Source of the DNA: Histoplasma ohiense
Taxonomy: Eukaryota; Ascomycota; Eurotiomycetes; Onygenales; Ajellomycetaceae
Assembly (NCBI GenBank): GCA_017607445.1
Contig: JAEVHH010000006.1
Span: forward strand, 1,798,001-1,862,000
Reading direction: 5' to 3'
Length of the DNA: 64,000 bases
The notes under the pieces were generated by a model, which was not told the origin of the DNA, made no database searches, and worked only from the letters and a program-made list of their open reading frames with translations. Positions 38,543-49,938 of the stretch are shown piece after piece; within the stretch, counting starts at the first letter, position 1, and each line of letters opens with the position of its first letter. The position numbers were made by a program, and so were the translations under genes.

Positions 38543-39556
38543 ATGAACTACAAGCAATTCTACAAACACCCACTGCATCTGAACACAGCAGACAATAACT
38601 TAGATCTACAAAGCATTCTTCAGCAGCAGATGCTACAGATGACTGAATTGCAACAATGACTTGCTGAGATGAGCACTTCTGCATTCACTGTTTCTTCTAC
38701 ATCTGTGTCTTACAAAAAGCCCTCAAGAGAGAAGCTCTCAATCCTTGACAAATACAAGGGAGACCTAGCACTCTACCTTGTGTGGAAGTCAAAAGCAAAC
38801 ATCAAATTGGACATTGATGGATGAGCAATAGACTCGCTATCCAATCAAGTGTGGTATATTCATAGCAGATTGGATGGTGATGTGTTAGCAAAATTCCAAC
38901 TCTGAATGAGTCATTGTCAGAATCATCAGTGTACATCAGAGCTAGTCTTTCAACAACTCAACTCCCTCTTCCTCAATCCTACACTTCAAGTCAAGGCATT
39001 AGACTGGCTTAATCAAACTTGTCAGATGAATGTCACATTGGCAACTTATCTTTCTGAATTCAATCACAAGCTTCTAGAAGCAGGTGGGCAAGACTGGGAC
39101 AACACTGTCAAGATCAATATATTGTTCAAGAACTTGAACTTTCAATTACATAATTGAAGTATAGAGCATCTGAAGCTCTCAACATACAGTAAATTCTGCA
39201 CTAATCTTCATCTGTTGAACAATGATCTGTCTCAGTTCTGTGTGCTTCAAAACTGCAGAGGATTCTGCTGAACAAATATGTACACCTCAAATCACTCTGC
39301 AGCACTCTTCACCTTCAAATCAGAATCAATGAACTGAGTCTCACATGTAAATGCAAGTCATCTGAGGATTCTCAACATCTCAGAAAAGAATGTCACTGAC
39401 TGAATCATCAGAGAAGTCTGCATACACTGCAACAAGTCAGAACACTTTGCAAACCAATGTTCAAATGTGATCATTTCAAATAAACCCCCCACACACATGA
39501 ACACTGTGTCGCCCGCGGACAGGCAAGAACAGGGAAAAGATGAGCTCTCACTCTAA
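38543..39556 (+). pseudogene. gag: B2 gag
   Basis: ATG 38543 to TAA 39554-39556, 338 codons including stop, the same as B1 and B4. Glutamine-rich N-terminal segment, capsid-like middle (38906-39157 open), CCHC knuckle about 39426-39467. Interrupted by TGA codons. Confidence 0.87.
39532..39538 (+). promoter_or_regulatory. Candidate -1 frameshift site GGGAAAA (B2)
   Basis: Gag codons CAG GGA AAA. The pol frame is open from here through the protease. Confidence 0.68.
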
Positions 39557-42500
39557 AATATGAACAAGAGCTCAAGAAGCAGAAAGCTAGCTGGAGATTC
39601 AAGCAGAAGATGCAAGCAGACACAATCATGATCTCTGTCATTATAAATAGTCTAGTCAATATACAAGCAATGATAGACAGTGGTTTCCTTTATTACACTC
39701 TTATAGACACTCAGCTGGTTGAGAAGCATAAGCTTCAGTGTATCCTCTTTTTCAAGCTGTGTAAGCTTAGTGGATTTGATGGCCCCAGAGGATCAGCCTT
39801 CTACAACATGGTAAGATTTAACATCAACATAGAAGGACATGAGAAAAAGAATATATACATATACAAAATACAAGATCTTGAGTACAATCTAATACTCAGC
39901 CTATTATAGCTCACAGAATTTGGAACCTTGTTGAATGCACACAATCACTGTTTTATTTTTCCAGAAGATGACTGTGTTTACAAGAAGAATATTGATAGAA
40001 CTGCTGATCTTATTCAGATATCAGCAGAAGTGTACAAACTACTAATCTGCTAAGTGTATGAGAAGAAGAACATTCAAGTGTTCACTGCTAGCATAATGAA
40101 TATCAAAAAAGCATTAGAAAAGTTAGAACTCAAAGATTTCAAGAAACTGCACAAGGAACTATCTGAATCATATGAAGACTTTGCAGACATGTTCAACAAG
40201 AAAGAAGCTGAAAAGCTTCCCTCTCATCAAGAACCTGATATAGATCATACAATTGAGCTTATCAAGAAAGACAGTAAGAATCTGCAATCACTCTGAGATT
40301 CTCTTTACAGCATGTCACATGACAAGCTCTTTGTTCTATGAAAAACACTCAACAGATTACTGAACAAAGACTTCATTTGTGTTAGCAACTCATCTGCTGC
40401 AGCATCTGTACTGTTTGTGAAGAAATCAGAAGAAGGCTTACAATTCTGTGTTGATTATCAAGAACTCAACAAGATTATATGAAAGAATCAATACCCTCTT
40501 CCACTCATCAACAAAATACTTGAATGAATAGAAAAAGCAAAATGATTTATGAAGCTCAACATCTCTGCAGCCTTCTATAAGATAAGGATTAATGAAGATG
40601 ACAAATGGCTAACTGCTTTTCATACATGTTACAGATTATACAAATGAACAGTGACTCTCTTTGAATTAGCAAATGCTCTGAGCATGTTTCAGAAATACAT
40701 TAACTGAGCTCTACAAGATCTGCTTGACAAGATCATCTCAGTGTATATAGACAATATTCTGATCTTCACTGATGGACCACTCACTGAGTATTACAAGCAC
40801 ATATGACAAGTGCTTGATCATCTATGTAAAGCTGGACTGCAAGTGAACATTGATAAGTGCAACTTTGAGACCAAGTCTATAATCTATCTAGAATTCATCA
40901 TCAAAGCTGAAAAAGGTGTATGCATGGATTCTAAGAAGATGGAAGCAATTCTCAACTGAGAGACACTAGTCTCAGTAAAAGAGACTAGAAGCTTTCTAGA
41001 ATTCATCAACTTCTACTGAAGATTCATCAAAGACTTCTTCAATATCATACAATCACTGATGGATCTGACCTGGAAAGACATCATATTTCAATGAACTGAT
41101 GAAGTGGATGCAGCATTCAAAAAGCTGAAGTGTATGTTCACAAGCACCCCAATGCTGCAATCATTTGATTCAGATAAGCATACAATTCTTGAAACAGACA
41201 CCTTGAGTTATGTAGTAGATGAGGCACTAATGCAATATGATAATGAAGATGTTCTACAACTCTGTACCTTCATCTTGAAAAAGATGTCATCTGCTGAATG
41301 CAACTATAAGATCTACAACAAGAAGCTTCTAGCAATCATACAATACTTCAAAGAATGAGAGTCTGAACTTATGAGTGTTGAGAAGTTTGAGATTGTTACT
41401 GATCATAAGAACTTAGAATACTTCACAATCACTCATAAGCTCACTGAAAGGCATATGCATTGGTCATTGTTTCTTAGCTGTTTTTCATTCACAATTTGTT
41501 ATCAATCTGAAGTAGAGAACACCCTTGCAGATGCTCTGTTTCACTGAGAACAAGATATGCCATCTGATGATCTAGATGACAGATGAAAACATCAAGAGCA
41601 TCAGTTAATCAACCTCATGATCATAGAAAGTTCTATACAATCAGATGAACCTCATGTACATATCAATCAGTTCTGAGCTCAAGAACCCTTGCTCAAAAAA
41701 CAATGGAGACTAGCAGCAGAAGCAGATGAATTCTGACAGCAAGCCACTGAAGCCATACAAAGTAAAGCATCTCAATTCTCTGCAGATGTATACTCAAGAA
41801 CAGATATCTCAGCATGTTCAATTGATGATGATAACTGCTTACACTTTCAAAATAGATGATGAGTCTCTGATTCAGAATCTCTACAAACATGAATCATGCA
41901 AGAAATTCATGACTCACTGATGATTGAGCATTCAGAACACAAAATCATGTACAACATTGTCATCTGAGAATTCTACTGATCAGATATGTTGAAAGACATA
42001 CACTGATTCATACACAACTGTGATCACTGTGGCTCAGTGACAGCATGATGTGAACACTGAAAAGGAATGCTGAAGCCTCTATCTGTCTTCAACTGAACTT
42101 GATGTCATATAGCTATTAATTTTGCAGTTTTCTTATCCAAAAGCAGAGATTCTACAAACATTCTAGTCATTGTCAACTGACTCAGCAAGGGTGTAATACT
42201 ACAGCTCTGTGACAAGATGAATGCTGAAGTAGTTGCAGATGTCTTTGTCAGAAACTCATTCTATTATATACACAGTCTGTCTTCATCCATTGTGTCAGAT
42301 AGAGACAGTCAATTCATCAGTGCACTCTGAGTCTGTGTATGCCAATTATTAAGAATTGAATGAAAGTTATCAACAGCATACCACCCAGAGACTGATGGAG
42401 CTACTGAGAGAATGATACAAATAATAAAGAACATTCTCCATAAGTTCTGCAATTACATGCAAGACAACTGAAGCAATCTGCTGTCACACACTGAGATTGT

Positions 42501-43188
42501 GATTAACAGTTGAGATTTCACTACAACAGATGTAAGTCTATTCTTTCTTCTACACAGATATAACTTAGAGGTTCTGAACTTTCTCAAGACTCTCCAAGAA
42601 ACTGCACATGCCTGCAGCTCAATACAGACAGCAGAGAACATTGTGAGCAAGCTGAAGAAAGTCTGTGAATAGACAGAAGCTTCAATGATCAGCACTCAGC
42701 AAGATTATGAGAATCAAGTGAACATCAGAAGAAGTTCTATGATCTGATATTATATAGAAGACAAAGTCTGACTGAATCTCAAGAATATAAGAACAGACCA
42801 TCCTTTGTATATACTAGATTATCATCATATCAAGTATACAGTGAAGAAAGTGCTAGACACACACAATTATTGACTCAACATCTCATCTGACATTCACAAT
42901 ATCTTTCATACAAACCTGCTCTGACCCACAGCTGAGGATCCATTCCCCTCACAGAGAACCTTCAATTGACAGCCACCCATCATCATAGAAGAAGACAATG
43001 AACTTGAGTGGGAAATCAAAACAATTCTTGACAATAGAATCAATCATCACCACCACAAATATCTTGTCAAATGAGTAGAATATGATTGTTCAATCTGGGA
43101 ATCTGTGTCTGTCTTGAAGGACACTGCCGCCCTCAACATCTATGAGTCCTCACTCATCTCAGTAGAGGAGGATAATGTGACAGATTAG
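39539..43188 (+). pseudogene. pol: B2 pol: PR, RT, RNase H, integrase, chromodomain
   Basis: Protease DSG at 39676-39684. RT about 40380-40900, active site YIDN (AAT 40753-40755). RNase H about 41104-41530. Integrase zinc domain and core about 41880-42480. Chromodomain about 43000-43150. The reading frame crosses the polypurine tract into the 3' LTR. Frequent TGA codons; dead copy. Confidence 0.88.
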
Positions 43189-43772
43189 CATCTGTTAGTA
43201 ATTAACTTATGCAATCAACTCTTCTTCTGCATCTGCTCATTTCTGACTGTTGTGATCTTGTGTAATTCTTGATGCTCTTTCACTCTGTGTTCTGCATTTG
43301 CATAGTTTCTAATGATTCTTCTGTGTAGCTCTTAATGTTCTTCCACTCTGTGCTCTGCACTCATATAGTCTCTAACAATTCTTCTGTGTAGCTTTTTACA
43401 TTCTTCTGCTCTGTGTTCTGCATTTGTATAGTCTCTAACAATTCTTCTGCATAGCTTCTTATATTCTCCCACTCTGTGTTCTGCACTTGTGTAGTCTCTA
43501 ACAATTCTTCCATGTAGCTCTCAATGATTCCCCTGCCCCACATTTCACACTTGTGTAACTTCTAACAATTCTTACACATACCTCTTAATGTTCTTCCACT
43601 CTGCACTCCACTGTGGAGTGGCTTCTGATATTCTTCCACTCTGAACTTTCTTCTATAAGAACCCTCTTCATACAACCTTTTCTTCTGATTTCTTTTCTCT
43701 TTCTTTTCTTAATCAATTCGTAATCTGTAATTAGAATAGTATCAAATCGTTAATTGAAGTACGCCTGTTACA
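43176..43772 (+). repeat. 3' LTR of B2
   Basis: 597 bp, same length as the 5' LTR. Confidence 0.92.
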
Positions 43773-44066
43773 GCAGCATCTTATAAAATTTATTAATCAA
43801 AAATTGATCAGTTTTGTGAAAGCACTCAGACATCTATAATCTATTAGTACTCATAACAGTCTCAGTTTAAGAAAACTTACAGCAGCACAACTTCTATTTA
43901 ATATATGATAGATATGATAGTATATTCATTCATCATTCACAAAACAAGAATATACTGAAGAATTCTGCAATCTCTTCAGACAACTCAAGCAAATGCTTTT
44001 AATGACAGACAGTATATCACTCTTCATAGACTCTGAATCAGCAACAGAAACAGCTGATTCTGACAT

Positions 44067-44599
44067 TCTATCATAACTTTAATTAGTATCAAAACCTTGT
44101 TCAAAAAGAAGAAGAAGCAAAAGCAACAAGAAAGAAAAACAGATGTTGAAAATTGAAATCAATATTGCAATATTAATTAAAGAGATTGCAACAACACAAA
44201 ACTCAACCCAAAATGAAAAACACAATCACACAATCAAAACTTCAAATTTTGCAATAAAAATCACATAGAAAGATACAGCATACTTTGTTTGATAAATTGA
44301 TATATTCTTTTTAAATAAAAAATCATTGAAGATGATGGTGGTGATGATTTCATTAGAGTACAATTTTTTGATGTAAAAGTCAAAGAAAAGAGGTTCAGAA
44401 GTTGTGTCTAAATCATAATTGAACTGTGAAGATGAAAAAATATTCTTCTGAAACAGCAATACTTCAGAATTAATCTCAACAATTAATTCAGCTCAATTCT
44501 GTGAACTTTATACAATATCAACCACACAGCATATATTATGAACTTTGCACATTGCAGTAAGAAGCTCTGAGAACCAGGCCTTTGAAGAAGAAAGATAAT
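44067..44599. other. A3 region between antisense gene and 3' LTR
   Basis: Homologous to 9997-10544 of A1. No supported ORF; purine-rich end (GAAGAAGAAAGATAAT) next to the LTR. Confidence 0.6.
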
Positions 44600-44870
44600 T
44601 GTAATAGATACAACAGAGATATCTATATTAGAAAATAGCTATATAGCAATAGAAGAACACAGAACACATCAGAATTAATAAAAATGAATATAGCACACAG
44701 TATTATAGACAGCTGTAGAATGTGATGATCATCTATATAATGCTCACTGATATTCATAGATATTAGAAGATCAGTGATTAGCTTTGAATAATAGAGATTA
44801 CTATCTTCTTAACATTCTATATACATACTTCACACTACTTTCATAATTACATCTAGAATCATCTCTTACA
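44600..44870 (+). repeat. 3' LTR of A3
   Basis: 271 bp, strongly decayed: no CpG near its start, where the 5' LTR has two. Confidence 0.9.
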
Positions 44871-45000
44871 GCTCTGATAGTCAGATCTTTATGATATCAA
44901 GAACTTCACAGAGAGTAGTCACTGTCTTCTCAGTGATCAGAGCATTGTGTATACTTCTATTACTTGATATGATCACTCAATCTATTCTGATGAGCTTCAT
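44871..45000 (-). pseudogene. L1 LINE relic, ORF1 part
   Basis: Continues the minus-strand relic beyond A3. It reads as one frame on the minus strand with TGA interruptions. Assignment rests on position between matching target duplications. Confidence 0.4.
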
Positions 45001-45324
45001 TAGACTGGCTGTGTGACCATGTATGGAACTGAGACTAAATATTTCTCCAGTTCCATTATCAAATTTCTTAGTTCTGGTCCCATATAGTGTTTATTAAATT
45101 AGTCACTTTACACTGTTTATATTATAAATCTAGTCCCAGGTCATGTTCTTCTTATAAATTACTGATTCTGATCCCATTTGGTCCCATTTTGTTAAAATGG
45201 GACCAAATGGGACCATGATTTACCCTATATAGATGATATAATGCTATGAGTGTTATCAAAAATCATTATCTATCAAAAGAAGTTTAGTGTATTTATGCTC
45301 TAGTTCTATTTTGAACTAGTAATG

Positions 45325-45965
45325 ATAGTGATAGATAGATTCACTGCAGTAGATAGGTTGGCAGCGATAGGTTGGCAGCGATAGGTTGGCAGCGATAGAT
45401 TGGCAGCGATAGATAGGTTGGCAGTGGTAGGTAGGTTGGTTGGCAGCAATAGATAGATTCGCCGCGGTAGATAGGTTGGCAGCGATAGATTAGCAGCGAT
45501 AGATTAGCAGCGATAGATTAGCAGCGATAGATTAGCAGCGATAGATAGATTGACAGCAGCGATAGATTAGCAGCGATAGATAGATTAGCAGTGATATATT
45601 AGCAGTGATAGATAGATTGGCAGCAGCAATAGATTAGCAGCGATAGATTAGCAGTGATAGATAGATTGGCAGTGGTAGATAAATTGGCAGCGATAGATAG
45701 GTTGGCAGCGATAGATTAGCAGCGATAGATAGCTTAGTAGTGAGGGATAGCTTAGCAGCGAGGGATAGCTTAGCAGCGAGGGATAGCTTAGCAGCGAGGG
45801 ATAGCTTAGCAGCGAGGGATAGCTTAGCAGCGAGGGATAGCTTAGCAGCGAGGGATAGCTTAGCAGCGAGGGATAGCTTAGCAGCGAGGGATAGCTTAGC
45901 AGCGAGGGATAGCTTAGCAGCAATAGATAGGTTGGCAGCGGTAAATTGGTTGACAGCACTAGATA
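45325..45965. repeat. Minisatellite inside hAT-like copy 3
   Basis: 14-bp GATAGATTAGCAGC-type units, then about ten near-identical 18-bp units GAGGGATAGCTTAGCAGC at roughly 45740-45915. Long open frames here (for example 45740-46024, repeated RDSLAA) are products of the 18-bp period, not genes. Confidence 0.92.
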
Positions 45966-46115
45966 GAGGTGATATCTCCACCAATCATATCATCAGATTG
46001 ATATCTAAGATATGTATTATATAATCATCAGAACAGAACCAAACCTCAGTCAAAATCATAGTCAGTCCCAGGTCATGTTCTTATTTTTGATAGTCAGTCA
46101 CTTTACATGAAATAT

Positions 46116-46509
46116 TGTAACAGGCGTACTTCGATTAACGATCTAGCACTATTCTAAATACAGATTACAAATTGATTAAGAAAAGAAAGAGAAAAGAGAT
46201 CAGAAGAAAAAGTCATACAAAGAGAATTCTTATAGAGAGAAGATCAGAGTGAAAGAATATCAGAAACCACCCCACAGTGGAGTACAGAGTGGAGTATGAA
46301 GTGGAAGAACATTGAGAATTATATGAAAGAATTATTAGAACTACACAAACACAGAGTGTGAGACAGAAGAGGTTATACAGAAGAATCATTAGAGGCTACA
46401 CAAATGTGGAGCACAATAACAGAGACAAGTAGATGTATGTGAGTGTGAAATATAAGACAGAAGAGGTTGATTGCGTAAGTTAACTACTAACAAATGCTAA
46501 TCTGTCACA
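46116..46509 (-). repeat. Solo LTR, short B subfamily (394 bp)
   Basis: TGTAACAGGCG...GTCACA with exact duplication AATAT (46111-46115 and 46510-46514). No internal region, so it is the product of LTR-LTR recombination. Closest in window to the 394-bp LTR at 62134-62527. Confidence 0.92.
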
Positions 46510-46672
46510 AATATCAAGATTTATTAGTCTTATTTCACTCATGTTCTAATAATTCTAGTCACTTTACACTCTCATTCTGATTCTGATCCCACTGAAAATC
46601 ACACCAAGAAATGGACTGAGATCAAATCAAATCAAATCAAATATGAAATTCATGATCTCACTGATCAGTCTA

Positions 46673-47054
46673 AGCTTCATCTTCAGCATATTAGCCACAT
46701 CTCTCACTCTCTGAATGTTTGCAACAATCATCTGCTGCACAGTATATAGCTGCAGTCAGGCAATTCATTTCTCTGACTGAAGAATAATGAGAACTCATGA
46801 GTTCTTCTATTACTTTATATTCTCTGTGAGATTTCTTGACTGACTGATGTTCTTGAGCTGCAGATCAGCTTCACTAACTCTGTCAGCTGAGAAAGCTGCA
46901 GTTTTGACAGAGATAGTTTCAAAAAGAATAGAATTTTTTCTCTTCTGCACAATACTCACTCAGATAGTTGACTCTCTCACAGTTGTCTTCACTGAATTTG
47001 ACTGTAGATAAATATTCAAAACAGCACTCTCTCTCAGAGTTGATGCTGTGCTCA
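46673..47054 (-). pseudogene. L1 LINE relic, probable ORF1 N-terminal part
   Basis: Minus strand reads as a mostly open frame with TGA or TAA breaks, in the same orientation as the other L1 pieces. The last 17 nt are the target duplication of L2. Confidence 0.4.
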
Positions 47055-48369
47055 ACAAGCAAAACCCCGAACGAGCCCAATTCTTCGAATTAGACAACGC
47101 GAGTACCCTCAATCAATTCCTACTGCCTCCATCAGTAACTGCTGAAAATTTGAAAAGATTTGATGAAGTTTTGAGGGAGATATTTGATGAATAGTGTTTT
47201 GGCATCTGCTTGGGCGGATCTTCAACAGTTCATCAAATTACTCCATCAATACTGAGTCAAATCAACTCAGATTTTGATCACAGATAGATCTATCTTAAAT
47301 TGATAATCTATTAAAATCTTATTCAATTTGGTCTGCAGTTGCTTGAGTTATTCTTGATTCTCTGTTTGAGAAAACTCTGATTGATTTTTGTGTTCCAATG
47401 CACCCGTGCCAAGTCCCCCCTGAGTACCTCCCAGCCACACGTGCCTGCCAAGTAACAAAAAGATACCTCGGCACAATTGACTAGTGCATACCTCATCAAT
47501 TCGAATCCATCGTCCCTTGAATCCCTCATCGAATCCCTCCGAATAACCCCTTCATTGATATAAACATAGGATAAAAGTGGAAATTTCAGTGTTTGAAAGA
47601 TAGCTTGGTCCCTGCAAGTAGTTTGTATATATATTTATATATATATAATCTATTATAAAGGAAAAAAGTACAGGTTTAGCCTGTTGATTCTTCATTTGCA
47701 TACTCATTTCTTTGGAAACTCAATATTCAACTTATTGAGAGCTATTCAGTCAAATAAAGTGGTTCAATTTGAATGAAAAGGAATTCATTTAGTATTGAAA
47801 GCTTTTGATATTTCAGAAATATAATCTTAAACTGAGATGGGGCCTAGTTTAAGCAGAAACTTTGAGAAGCTTTTTAATTAAGAAAAAGACAAAGTTTGAA
47901 AGAGATAGAGTGTTTTCACTGTTTTAGCTCTGAGTTAATAAAACAGTGAAGTCTTGTCCAAAGTCATATTTCTTTAACTTTGTTTAGTGGCTGAAGAGCT
48001 TTCATTAATACTTGTTAATTTGCTTTTATATATCTCTGCTGAGTTAATTGAGCTGCACACTTGTTGTGTGGGGAAATTTTTACAGTAAAGAATATAAATA
48101 GCTAGTTTTAACAGCTTCTCTTCAAAAAGCTGAGTCTTTTTTATCAGTTTTTCTATCAAAAACTGATACTTCAATCTTGACTTATTCAAATTGAAGTCAT
48201 TAGTTCTCCCCTTCCTTATATTTGTAGCACTCAATTTGTGAAGATTTAACTGATTTATCTTTAAAAATCAGTTTCAGTTTGTTAAGTTCTCTTGAAAAAC
48301 TTGATCTAGTTACTATTACTAGTAGGAAAAATAGACTGAAACACAATCAAATCATCTGTATCTATCAAT
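47055..48369 (+). other. L2 5' region
   Basis: 1.3 kb upstream of ORF1. The first 520 bp keep many CpGs (for example CTCATCGAATCCCTCCGAAT), unlike the rest of L2. An AT dinucleotide run lies at about 47625-47650. It probably holds the internal promoter; no coding region is convincing. Confidence 0.6.
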
Positions 48370-49908
48370 ATGATGGAGAGAGATATGTTTTCTGAAGAGA
48401 TTCCTGAAATTGAGTTTCTAAAGAAAAGAAAAAAGAAATATCAAGATCAGATGCAAGAGGTTGAGAATCTTGAAAAAGCTGCTAAGTTTTTGAAAAATCA
48501 ATGCATGGAGGAAAAGGATACTAAAGTGCTTCAGATACTTTTAATTCAAGCAAGACAGTTGAATGAGATTCTCAAATACAAACTAGAAATCTCTTCAAAA
48601 CTTAAGAAAGTCTTTGAAACTAAAATGTTAAATCCTTTTCAAAAATCTGAGCAAAAAATAGAAACAAAAACTTATGCTCAGACTGCAGCAGTTCCCTCCA
48701 CACTTTCCTCCTCTTACTCTTCAAAGAAAAACACATCTATTGAGAAAAGAGCTCTGAATCAGGCTACAAAAAATCCTGATACTTTGAGTGCACAAAAATT
48801 AGAAAAATCAAGAAAAGAGCTGAAAGAGGAAAGACTTCTTCAATCAAAAGCTCAAAGACTGATTGTTAAAATCTTTAACAAAAAAGTTTTTGAGCAAAAA
48901 ATGCTGTCAAATGCAAGTCTTATTTTTCAAATGAGAAATGAGATTAATCATGCATTGAACTCTATATCTGAAACTGAAATATACAAATCAGTTGTAGCAT
49001 CAGTTGAAAGCTCTTTTCTGGGTAATTCTATAATTCTGACAACCATGCCTGAGTTCAACTCCAACTTTCTGGTGCAAAATCAACATATTTGAGCACCAGT
49101 GATAGAATCTCTCTTGAAAACTGAAATTTCAGTGGAAAGAGATGAGAAATGGGGAAAATTTGTTCTTCATGACATACCAACAGCAATCTTCAATCATGAT
49201 GATGGGCTGGTTCAGCTTCAACATGAGATTGAAGATTTTAATTCAATCAAATTAAAAAAATTACCAATTTGGTTGAATAATGAGGAACAAAGAGAAAACA
49301 GACAAAATGCTTCAGTTTTAATTATAACTGATTCATTTGAACAATCTAAAATCTCATTTGTAAGAATTGCTGGTATAAGAATGAGAACATATAAGTTTAA
49401 AGATACAAGAGAAAATTTAAAAGCTCACACTCAATGTTCAAATTGTCAGAAATATGGTCATTTTGCAAATCTCTGTAGAAGAAATGTGAAATGTCAAATT
49501 TGTGCTCAATCTCACAAAACTGCTGAATACAGTTGTCAATTTTGTTTAAAAAAAGGAGTTATATGTGAGCACTCTAAGTCTGTTGCAAAATGTGTCAATT
49601 GCAAAGAGCCTCATTTTGCAAATTCGAAAGAATGTGTGTTTGCTTCTAAGTCAGAAAAATCAGTAAAATCAGTAATACAAACTGATACTTCTGTCTCTGC
49701 TAATATGAAAAATAGTGGCAGTCAAAAAAGAAGAAATTCTCAGATCTCTAATTCTGTTGTATCTGAATCTCCTGAAAAACAAAAAATGAAAGTACAAAAG
49801 TCATCAAAGACTCCCATTCAAACACAAATGAGAGATACACATATGCAAGATATGATAGCTGTTGAAGTTGTGAATAATAGATTTAGTCTATTATCTGACT
49901 CTGAATAA
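48370..49908 (+). pseudogene. L2 ORF1 (gag-like RNA-binding protein)
   Basis: 512 codons plus stop, interrupted only by TGA at 49090-49092. N-terminal 90 residues are a charged, coiled-coil-like segment. A central low-complexity S/T/K part follows. Three zinc knuckles lie at about 49435-49640: C-x2-C-x4-H-x4-C, then two C-x2-C-x3-H-x6-C, the usual Tad/I-clade arrangement. The stop falls 30 nt before ORF2, in the same frame. Confidence 0.85.
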
Positions 49909-49938
49909 AGATAAAAAACCATTCAACAGTCTTATATA

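Larger units (their letters stand above)
37537..43772 (+). mobile_element. Chromovirus copy B2 (family B), full length, 6236 bp
   Basis: Two 597-bp LTRs with exact 5-bp duplication GCAGC (37532-37536 and 43773-43777). Leader, gag, -1 site, pol with chromodomain. Inserted in exon 2 of the A3 antisense gene. Confidence 0.96.
36676..44066 (-). pseudogene. Antisense six-cysteine gene of A3, split by B2
   Basis: Exon 1 44066-43881; intron 43880-43834 with GTAAGT; exon 2 starts 43833, is cut at 43773 by B2 and resumes at 37536 to 37098; intron 37097-37042 with GTAAGT; exon 3 37041-36676, whose first codon is ATA not ATG. Exon 3 keeps the 366-nt length. The second cysteine module lies near 37210-37120. 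Confidence 0.68.
24349..44870 (+). mobile_element. Chromovirus copy A3 (family A) carrying A4 and B2
   Basis: LTRs 24349-24619 and 44600-44870 (271 bp each), exact duplication GCTCT (24344-24348 and 44871-44875). A4 interrupts gag at 25189 and B2 interrupts the antisense gene at 37537. Removing both gives a normal A element of about 7.1 kb. Confidence 0.95.
45001..46672 (+). mobile_element. Non-autonomous hAT-like transposon, copy 3, carrying a solo LTR
   Basis: Exact 8-bp duplication AGCTTCAT at 44993-45000 and 46673-46680. TAGACTGGCTG left end; right end CTGATCAGTCTA is decayed. Without the solo LTR it is about 1273 bp. Confidence 0.9.

Noticed and set aside
43361..43543. Repeat-protein ORF (ESYxEELLET-type repeats) in the B LTR
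   Set aside because: Product of the 63-bp LTR units (a multiple of three), not a gene; also seen at 62165-62359.
45634..46024. Repetitive open frames on both strands (RDSLAA and LSLAAK-type repeats)
   Set aside because: An 18-bp minisatellite without stops is open in several frames at once; no start context or non-repeat coding sequence.
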